Source of the DNA: Peptoniphilaceae bacterium
GTDB taxonomy: Bacteria > Bacillota > Clostridia > Tissierellales > Peptoniphilaceae
Assembly: GCA_030152565.1 (NCBI GenBank)
Contig: JASLJE010000018.1
Coordinates: 1-29,381, forward strand
Length of the DNA: 29,381 nucleotides
Reading direction: 5' to 3'
Positions 24,339 to 29,381 of this stretch are shown here, one piece after another. Both the position numbers and the translations under genes were made by a program. Position 1 is the first letter of the stretch, and every line of letters starts with the position of its first letter. Under the pieces are notes generated by a model. That model was not told the DNA's origin, searched no databases, and saw nothing but the letters and a program-made list of their open reading frames with translations.

Positions 24339-25988
24339 CTATAAAACCCAGCTTGACTCTCTTCTAAGCCTGTCATCTTCTATGTTTTTTATAAGTTCTT
24401 CTGCCTGGTAGGTTAAAAAATCCACTGGTGAAGAAGATAGGTTTTCTTCTTTTAAGAAGCTTAATATTTCTCCTACCTGGCTTTCAATAATCTTCTTGGC
24501 CAGGCCTGACTCTTTTTTATGGTCCAGGCAGGCTAAAGTCTCCAAGTCCTCCCAGCTATCCTTACCCAGGCCTTCTAAATCCATAAGACTTCTCTTATGC
24601 CATTTATAGTAGGGTAGGTATTTTTTATTTGCCAGGTGGCAAAATTCTATGTAATAATTCATATACTGGCCCAGGGCCTGACTAGCTCCTAGAAAATCAA
24701 ACCTATCCAAGCACCTTTGATAGTTGTACTGGCCTGACTGGGCCATGTAATTTAGACAATAGGCCATCTTCTTTAGTCTTACATCTTCTGGATAGTAGGC
24801 CTGGATTTTTTTTCTTATCCTGGAAAACTCTCCATAGCCGTCTAAAAAGACTCTTCCATTGCTGGCTACAAGTAGAAAGTCCTGGGGTAGCCTTAGGTAG
24901 TTATCATAGCTTTCAGGTCCTTTTTCCCAAAGGGTAAAATAAGAATAAAAGCCCTCTATAGACTCTACTTCTAATTTTCCCGATAGTCCTTCTGCCTTCT
25001 TTTCAATCTCATCCTTGTAAATTTCATACTTATCCCTAGGTAGAAAGACCTGGCATCTTTTTTCAAAGTCATGGTCTCTAGATATATCATCGTCATAGCC
25101 TAAACACTCTGAGCCCATACCTACTAGCCCAAAGCAACTATAGGCTAGAAGGTGATTTAAATCCCTTTCAAAAAAAGGTAGAACTTCCTTCTTAAAAAAT
25201 TCTTCTGCCTGGTCCAGGCCAGAAAGTTTTTCTTCTTTGTGCCCCTCCATCATGGCCTCTAATTTTCTATAGAGCTTGCTATCCCTACCATAGTCTTTTT
25301 CCAGCTGATAGAGTATTTTTTCCAAATCATTTTTCTCAAATCTTTTATTTAGCTTGTCTACAACTGATAAATAGAGAGGATGGTCTGGATTTAAAATCTC
25401 TCCCATCAGGTCCCTGGCCTCTTCCAGGCTGGACCTAGACTTTTTCTCATCCTTTTTTTCATAGTAAATATCAGAAAGATTGTTTAAGCCTATGGCATAT
25501 TGGACAGGACTTCCCAAGTCCTTTAAGATGGCCAAAGACTTCTTCTCACAAGTAAGGGCCTGGTCCAAATCCTTTAAGTCTAAAAAAAGTAGGGCCCAAT
25601 TATTATAAAGGCTGGCTAGAGAATAGGGATAGTCAAGGGCTAATTTTTCAGCCAGACTAAAGTAGGTTTGTGCCCTTTCATATTCCTTATTTTCCCTATA
25701 GCTATTGGCCAAGTTTATCAAGATATTTACATAGCCCTCATCTGGCCTTCCCTTATATAGGCTGTGATAAAGTCTTAAGGACTCCTTAGAAGCCTCTATA
25801 CTCTCCTTTAAGTTTCCACTATTTCTAAGAGCTCCTGAATAATCATTTAAGACTTCTATCTTCTTCTTGGTCAGATCTTTCTTATCACACTCTTCCAAGG
25901 CCTTTTCCAAGTAGGGAAGCATCTCCTTGTTTTTACCTTCTTTTAAGAGACTTAAATAGGTCTCTTGTAGGTTATTTATGGTCTTCAT
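24339..25988 (-). CDS. TPR protein with DUF4037 nucleotidyltransferase-like domain
   Basis: This 549-residue protein has tetratricopeptide repeats over about residues 25-200 (for example ASLYNNWALLFLDLKDLDQA and AIGLNNLSDIYYEKKDEKKS). It then has a DUF4037 domain (about 265-545) whose start, LVGMGSECLGYDDDISRDHD (289-307), matches the GS...DxD pattern of nucleotidyltransferases. The domain would be expected to bind a nucleotide and metal, transferring a nucleotidyl group to an unknown target, with the TPRs for partner binding. Its ATG overlaps the stop of the PduT-like gene as ATGA, so the two are translationally coupled. The link to microcompartments is by location only. Confidence 0.75.
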   Translation of the reverse strand: MKTINNLQETYLSLLKEGKNKEMLPYLEKALEECDKKDLTKKKIEVLNDYSGALRNSGNLKESIEASKESLRLYHSLYKGRPDEGYVNILINLANSYRENKEYERAQTYFSLAEKLALDYPYSLASLYNNWALLFLDLKDLDQALTCEKKSLAILKDLGSPVQYAIGLNNLSDIYYEKKDEKKSRSSLEEARDLMGEILNPDHPLYLSVVDKLNKRFEKNDLEKILYQLEKDYGRDSKLYRKLEAMMEGHKEEKLSGLDQAEEFFKKEVLPFFERDLNHLLAYSCFGLVGMGSECLGYDDDISRDHDFEKRCQVFLPRDKYEIYKDEIEKKAEGLSGKLEVESIEGFYSYFTLWEKGPESYDNYLRLPQDFLLVASNGRVFLDGYGEFSRIRKKIQAYYPEDVRLKKMAYCLNYMAQSGQYNYQRCLDRFDFLGASQALGQYMNYYIEFCHLANKKYLPYYKWHKRSLMDLEGLGKDSWEDLETLACLDHKKESGLAKKIIESQVGEILSFLKEENLSSSPVDFLTYQAEELIKNIEDDRLRRESSWVL

Positions 25989-26512
25989 AATTTTTCCAAC
26001 AACTCCCTTCTAGGCCTTTCTATCAGGGCTAGGTTAACTATTTGTCCTGAACTAAGATTTTTCTCCAAATCCTTCTGGCAATTTTTTAAATCAGCAACTT
26101 GACCGCTAAAGTAAACTATACTCTTGCCAAAAAGACCTAGGGATAAATCCAACCTATAGACTTCAACCAGGTTATTTTTATAGGCCAAATCAGCCCCATA
26201 TATTCCCTGGCCAACAGTTCTAAATTCCCCAATTAAAAGAGACCTTATATCCTTCTTGTCCTTTTTTTGTACCAGGGCTTCTACTATAGATGGGGACACA
26301 TTAAAGACAGGCTGACTTTTCATGTCCTTTTCATCTAAAGCTGATATGGCCTTTATATCGCTTTCCTGTCCGCCTATTATAACTAAGAGTTTACCGGGGC
26401 AAATATTATTTAGCTTGTATATTTCTACTGGGTAGTTAAGCAAAATATTATTAGTCAACTCATAGCCTCTAGATATTTTATTAAATTCCATAATTATAAA
26501 TGACTTAGACAT
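25985..26512 (-). CDS. Divergent PduT-like trimeric shell protein with Fe-S cysteine
   Basis: This 175-residue protein has two tandem BMC-like domains (about 3-65 and 90-150). It is the same length class as PduT (184). The first domain keeps LNNICPGKLLVIIGG, against SKTICPGKFLLMLGG recalled for Salmonella PduT; the cysteine falls at residue 38, as in PduT, where Cys38 of each subunit holds a [4Fe-4S] cluster in the trimer pore. The second domain has RLDLSLGLFGKSIVYFSGQV, like the PduT second half. It may therefore pass electrons across a shell. PduS, the usual partner, is not in the window. First gene of a three-gene operon, with an AGGAGGT ribosome site. Confidence 0.78.
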   Translation of the reverse strand: MSKSFIIMEFNKISRGYELTNNILLNYPVEIYKLNNICPGKLLVIIGGQESDIKAISALDEKDMKSQPVFNVSPSIVEALVQKKDKKDIRSLLIGEFRTVGQGIYGADLAYKNNLVEVYRLDLSLGLFGKSIVYFSGQVADLKNCQKDLEKNLSSGQIVNLALIERPRRELLEKL

Positions 26513-26532
26513 ACTACCTCCTATTTAACCTA

Positions 26533-26560
26533 ATTATATAGGCTAATGCTCCTCTTTCAA
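26533..26560 (-). promoter_or_regulatory. Sigma-A promoter of the PduT-like operon
   Basis: On the minus strand TTGAAA (complement 26560-26555) and TATAAT (complement 26538-26533) are 16 bases apart, about 20 bases before the start codon, giving a very short leader. The boxes are near consensus, so basal expression should be strong unless repressed. Confidence 0.7.
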
Positions 26561-26562
26561 TT

Positions 26563-26600
26563 GGTAAAATCAAATTGAATTGTATTTTACCTAGTCTAGG
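26563..26600. promoter_or_regulatory. Two palindromes upstream of the PduT-like promoter
   Basis: GGTAAAAT (26563-26570) and ATTTTACC (26584-26591) are perfect 8-bp inverted arms spaced by 13 bases. Next to them CCTAGTCTAGG (26590-26600) is a perfect palindrome. Both lie immediately upstream of the -35 box, where a regulator could bind. The identity of that regulator is unknown. Confidence 0.45.
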
Positions 26601-26622
26601 TTTATATTGTATAATTTTTGAC

Positions 26623-26650
26623 AAAAAAAAGACCAGACCTAGTCTAGTCT
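26623..26650 (-). terminator. Terminator of the ABC transporter operon
   Basis: AGACTAGAC and GTCTGGTCT (read on minus) form a 9-bp stem with one G-T pair and a 3-base loop that is the TAG stop codon of the ATPase gene. A run of 8 T residues follows on the minus strand. Confidence 0.85.
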
Positions 26651-27202
26651 TATCAGCCTACCTGTTAGAAGGTCTTCGTCCTCCTTCATATGACTGGATA
26701 GAAGGATGGTTTTTCCCTTGGTTTTTTTTAACAGGTAGTCTTTCATTATTCTATAGTTTTTTTCATCTAGTCCCTTGAAGGGCTCGTCTAAGATAAGTAG
26801 GTCATAGTCCACACTAAGAGCTCTCAAAATAGCTATTCTTCTTTTCATGCCACCAGAAAGCTCTCTTACCCTCTTGTTTTCTATTTTCCCCAAATCTACT
26901 TCTTCAAGGATTTTTCTTACATCCTCTTCCTTAAGGCTGGGGTTTACTAAGAAGAAGTTATCCTTGACCCTTTCATCTTCCAAGAGCCTATCCTCTTGAA
27001 AGACTACAGACTTTTTTAGGTCCTTAAGTCTTCCCAGGTCTCCCTCATAGTCTTCCAAGCCTAGAATTATCCTAAGTAGGGTGGTCTTTCCGCTACCAGA
27101 AGGACCTACTAAGATATTTATCCTGGCTTCTTCTAGGACAAAGTCCTCCCTATTGAAAATAACCAGGTCTCCATAGGTCTTATATAAGTTTTTTATCTTC
27201 AT
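26639..27202 (-). CDS. ABC transporter ATPase (NitT/TauT/SsuB type)
   Basis: At 187 residues this is a short but complete nucleotide-binding protein: Walker A GPSGSGKTT, Q-loop VVFQEDRLL, signature LSGGMKRR, Walker B LLILDEPF and switch histidine in LLSSHM. It powers the importer formed with the next two gene products. Start chosen at ATG 27202, directly behind GGAGGAG and overlapping the permease stop as ATGA; the GTG at 27214 lies in that ribosome site. It is about 60-70 residues shorter than SsuB/TauB proteins, lacking the C-terminal part. Confidence 0.9.
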   Translation of the reverse strand: MKIKNLYKTYGDLVIFNREDFVLEEARINILVGPSGSGKTTLLRIILGLEDYEGDLGRLKDLKKSVVFQEDRLLEDERVKDNFFLVNPSLKEEDVRKILEEVDLGKIENKRVRELSGGMKRRIAILRALSVDYDLLILDEPFKGLDEKNYRIMKDYLLKKTKGKTILLSSHMKEDEDLLTGRLIRLD

Positions 27203-27924
27203 TTTCTCCTCCACAAGCCTAAAATGATAGCCTCAAGAGCACTTGAAACCAAGACTACAATTATTATATGGGCAAAAAGCTCTCCTATATTAAGGTAGAT
27301 CTTGGCCTTGTAAATATTGTTACCCAAGCTATTGTGGGCCTGGGCTAAAATTTCTCCAGATATACCTGCTTTCCAGGCAAAGCCCAGACTGTAGCCTAAA
27401 TTATCCCTAAGAGACTTCTTTAGTTGGGGCAGGTGGATATAGGTAAAGACTTCCCTTCTAGCTGGCTTAAATACCTGGACCATCTCTAAAATATCCCTAT
27501 CTATTTGCTCCAGTCCATTTAAAAGATCACTATAGACTGGAGGCAGAAGAACTAAAATAATTAAGACTATGGGTAGCTTGGCTGAACTTATCCAAACCAA
27601 AAGAAGGATGGTAAGGGCTGCTACTGGACTGGTCTTTATCAAGGCAATAAAGGGATCTAGGATAAGTCTTAGTCCTTTAAATATAAAGCTTCCATAGGCT
27701 AGGATAAGCCCCAGGCCTAGGGCTAGAACAAGTCCCAAGCCTATCTTTCCCAAGGAGGAAAAAAAGCTAGACCAGTAGGAGCCTTCCCCTAAAAGTCTTA
27801 GGATCTCTTTAGCTATCATGCCAGGGCCAGGCAGGATAATATCGTTATCTATAAATCTTGCCCCTATAGACCAAAGACTAGCCCAGAATATAAGTGGGAT
27901 AGTCTTTTTTATCAGTTTATTGTC
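27199..27924 (-). CDS. ABC transporter permease (SsuC/ThiX-like)
   Basis: This protein of about 241 residues has roughly six membrane segments and the EAA-type cytoplasmic loop near LGYSLGFAWKAGISGEILAQ, which contacts the ATPase. It belongs to the binding-protein-dependent permeases for nitrate, sulfonate or pyrimidine precursors. I prefer the ATG at 27924 (MDNKLIKK), which overlaps the end of the lipoprotein gene; a GTG at 27957 would add 11 residues. Neither has a strong ribosome site, so translation is probably coupled to the gene before it. Confidence 0.87.
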   Translation of the reverse strand, partial: DNKLIKKTIPLIFWASLWSIGARFIDNDIILPGPGMIAKEILRLLGEGSYWSSFFSSLGKIGLGLVLALGLGLILAYGSFIFKGLRLILDPFIALIKTSPVAALTILLLVWISSAKLPIVLIILVLLPPVYSDLLNGLEQIDRDILEMVQVFKPARREVFTYIHLPQLKKSLRDNLGYSLGFAWKAGISGEILAQAHNSLGNNIYKAKIYLNIGELFAHIIIVVLVSSALEAIILGLWRRK

Positions 27925-28936
27925 CATAATAAAAATCAGGTCCTGGTAGGCTTCCACCTACTGCCTTAGGATCTTCCTGGCTAATTATTTCCAAGTAGCT
28001 AGAAAGCATGTCCTTCATTTTATCGCCGTCAATAAAGCTTATATTTAGTTTTTCCAAGGCCTTTAGGGCTACTGGCTCTTTAACAATATCATACTTGTCT
28101 ATAAGCTTTGAAGCCTCCTCTTTATTTGTTAAGACAAAGTCTACAGATTCCTTGTAGGCCTTTAAGAAGTCTTCCAAAGAATCCTTGTTTTCTTCTATAA
28201 AGTCCTTTCTAGCAAGCACTACTCCTGTAACTATATCCTTCCCGTCATTGGCTTTTTTCCACTCTTCATTAAGGTCTAAACCAATTCTTATCTTGTCATT
28301 TTTCATAGATGCTGCACTTATAAAAGGCTCTGGTAGAAGGGCTATACTGTCTTCTTTTTCTGCTAGGATGGCTGCAACTTCAGCTGGCTCTTGTTTAAAT
28401 TCCAAGTTTACATCCTTGCCAACTTCCAGATTGTTGGCCTTTAATAAATGTCTTAGGATTAGATCTGGCGTTTGGCCTTCTCCTGTAGCATAAATAGTCT
28501 TTCCTTTTAAATCAGAAAAATCCTTTATACTATCTCCATTTTCCACCAAGTAAACTACTCCCAAGGTATTTATGGCAAGCACTTCCACATTGTCTGTCTT
28601 ATTGTAAAGAACAGAAGCAAGATTTGCTGGTAGGGCAGCTATGTCTATTTCTTTTTTAGCCAGACCTCCAACTACCTCATCAGCCATGGTAACTATATCC
28701 ATATCATAGGCTGAGTCTTCCTTGGACTTTTCATCATCTATTAACTTGATCATCCCCATGGATGTGGGTCCCTTAAGACTTCTAACAACAATCTTATCCC
28801 TTCCATCCTTTTCTTCTTCCAGGTTTTCTACAGCCTGGTCTTTTTCCTTATCTCTAGGCTCATCTGCCGGTCCACTACATCCTGTTATCACTAGGACCAG
28901 GGCCAGCATAAGAGCTAGTAAACTATTCTTTTTCAA
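27917..28936 (-). CDS. ABC transporter substrate-binding lipoprotein (NMT1/SsuA-like)
   Basis: The mature protein is a periplasmic-binding-type fold anchored as a lipoprotein: a short basic start, a hydrophobic stretch (LLALMLALVLVITGC) with lipobox ITGC and an acidic linker. Later it has LAVN-type segments such as IKDFSDLKGKTIYATGEGQT, typical of NMT1/SsuA-like proteins that bind sulfonates, nitrate, or thiamine pyrimidine precursors. The ligand cannot be told. The most probable start is TTG at 28936, 6 bases after AGGAGG; the ATG at 28951 itself forms part of that ribosome site. The gene overlaps the preceding gene by 14 bases. Confidence 0.87.
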   Translation of the reverse strand: MKKNSLLALMLALVLVITGCSGPADEPRDKEKDQAVENLEEEKDGRDKIVVRSLKGPTSMGMIKLIDDEKSKEDSAYDMDIVTMADEVVGGLAKKEIDIAALPANLASVLYNKTDNVEVLAINTLGVVYLVENGDSIKDFSDLKGKTIYATGEGQTPDLILRHLLKANNLEVGKDVNLEFKQEPAEVAAILAEKEDSIALLPEPFISAASMKNDKIRIGLDLNEEWKKANDGKDIVTGVVLARKDFIEENKDSLEDFLKAYKESVDFVLTNKEEASKLIDKYDIVKEPVALKALEKLNISFIDGDKMKDMLSSYLEIISQEDPKAVGGSLPGPDFYYGQ

Positions 28937-29216
28937 TAACTTCCTCCTCATAAATATTATCTATAAAATAAGTGGCTATTTTTTCAGCCAATTTATTTTC
29001 CATCTTTTCCAACTGGGCCTCACTAAGGCTTGCGTCTATCTTAGGCTTGTCCATATAGTCAATGTTTGACAGGGAAAAATAATACTTATAGTCCCTGGTC
29101 TTATCCTCTCTAAGCAGCCTATAGGCCTCTACCATCTCATCTAGTCTCATAGTTTCATCTTTTTTTAACTTGGTCCAAATAGTAATTAAATCCATAGTCT
29201 CCCATCCTTTATCCAC
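28923..29216 (-). CDS. Unrecognised small protein at the head of the ABC operon
   Basis: The product (about 97 residues from GTG 29216, or 90 from ATG 29195) is hydrophilic, helical and highly charged, with segments LITIWTKLKKDETMRLDEMV and EAQLEKMENKLAEKIATYFI. I do not recognise a family. The GTG start has AAGGAG 7 bases upstream and the ATG has GGGAG 3 bases upstream, so the start is uncertain. The frame stays open further upstream to about 29339, with protein-like sequence (LGQEPTGTLTSFHLSEIF), so this may be the end of a longer gene broken near a 5-T run. It is translationally coupled to the lipoprotein gene. Confidence 0.5.
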   Translation of the reverse strand: MDKGWETMDLITIWTKLKKDETMRLDEMVEAYRLLREDKTRDYKYYFSLSNIDYMDKPKIDASLSEAQLEKMENKLAEKIATYFIDNIYEEEVIEKE

Positions 29217-29292
29217 GAGAAGTCTCCTTCCCCTAGTAACAACTATCTGTCCGTCTAAGTCTATTTTACAAAATATTTCACTTAAATGAAAG

Positions 29293-29379
29293 CTAGTCAA
29301 AGTTCCAGTAGGCTCCTGGCCTAAAAAGATAGGACTTGCTTAGGTAGGTAGAAGGATACTTCTTCTCCAGTCTTTCTAA
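29293..29379 (-). CDS. Possible C-terminus of an upstream gene, edge fragment
   Basis: A minus-strand frame enters from the right edge and stops at a TAG (complement 29295-29293), giving 28 residues ending in RPGAYWNFD. A second frame entering from the edge stops at about 29321 instead. With so little sequence I cannot say which is real, or whether one of them was continuous with the downstream frame. Confidence 0.25.
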   Translation of the reverse strand, partial: LERLEKKYPSTYLSKSYLFRPGAYWNFD

Positions 29380-29381
29380 AA

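Noticed and set aside
26639..28936. ABC transporter as part of the microcompartment pathway
   Set aside because: It has its own terminator and belongs to a family for sulfonates, nitrate or pyrimidine precursors; only proximity links it.
1..29381. CRISPR arrays, tRNA or rRNA genes, insertion sequences or phage genes
   Set aside because: No regularly spaced repeats, no cloverleaf-like CCA ends, no transposase or integrase reading frames; composition is even throughout.

Overview
The window is low-GC DNA with strong AGGAGG ribosome binding sites, many AGA/AGG and ATA codons, sigma-A type promoters, and enzymes that are oxygen-sensitive (glycyl radical enzyme, radical SAM activase, multi-[4Fe-4S] flavoprotein). 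This points to a strictly anaerobic, low-GC Firmicute (Clostridia/Tissierellia type). The species cannot be named from the sequence alone. Almost every gene is on the minus strand; only two small transcription units (a PH-domain protein and an AEC transporter) read on plus. No stretch longer than 300 bases lacks a gene.

Centrepiece (about 8.4-23.3 kb): one continuous minus-strand operon of 15 genes encoding a glycyl-radical-enzyme bacterial microcompartment. In transcription order it holds: a diol/glycerol dehydratase-type glycyl radical enzyme, its activating enzyme, a PduB-like trimeric shell protein, a canonical hexameric shell protein, a flavoprotein-like accessory protein, a second hexameric shell protein with a long Lys/Glu tail, a pentameric vertex protein, a CoA-acylating aldehyde dehydrogenase, an iron alcohol dehydrogenase, a PocR-domain sensor, an AraC-type response regulator, S-adenosylmethionine synthetase, PduL phosphotransacylase, EutJ and a second aldehyde dehydrogenase carrying an encapsulation helix. 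The inferred pathway is B12-independent: 1,2-propanediol (or glycerol) is dehydrated to an aldehyde inside the shell. The aldehyde is then reduced to an alcohol (recycling NADH) or oxidised to acyl-CoA and then acyl-phosphate. MetK would supply SAM to the activase. The operon starts behind a promoter region with a consensus-matching catabolite-repression site (cre) and repeated TAAATCACTG boxes.

Upstream of it (23.4-26.5 kb) lies a separate three-gene operon: a divergent PduT-like shell protein that keeps the Cys38 iron-sulfur ligand motif, a TPR/DUF4037 nucleotidyltransferase-like protein, and a DUF4125-GlcG fusion. It has its own consensus promoter, candidate operators and terminator. This is the least explained part of the window and may be a microcompartment accessory module.

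Right edge (26.6-29.4 kb): an ABC importer of the NitT/TauT/SsuA/THI5 type (ATPase, permease, lipoprotein) preceded by an unrecognised small protein. Left part (0-8.4 kb): the N-terminus of a secreted protein, a large AraC regulator with a glycosidase-like C-terminal half (Rsp/Rbf type), a small PH-domain protein, an operon of hypB, a 914-residue multi-cluster flavoprotein and hypA, and an AEC-family permease.

The main points worth a second look are: an internal insertion of about 70 residues in the dehydratase that looks like an embedded targeting domain; a sensor/regulator pair whose phosphorelay residues are degenerate on both sides; metK embedded in the operon; the Fe-S PduT-like/DUF4037/DUF4125-GlcG module; and the asymmetric targeting of the two aldehyde dehydrogenases.
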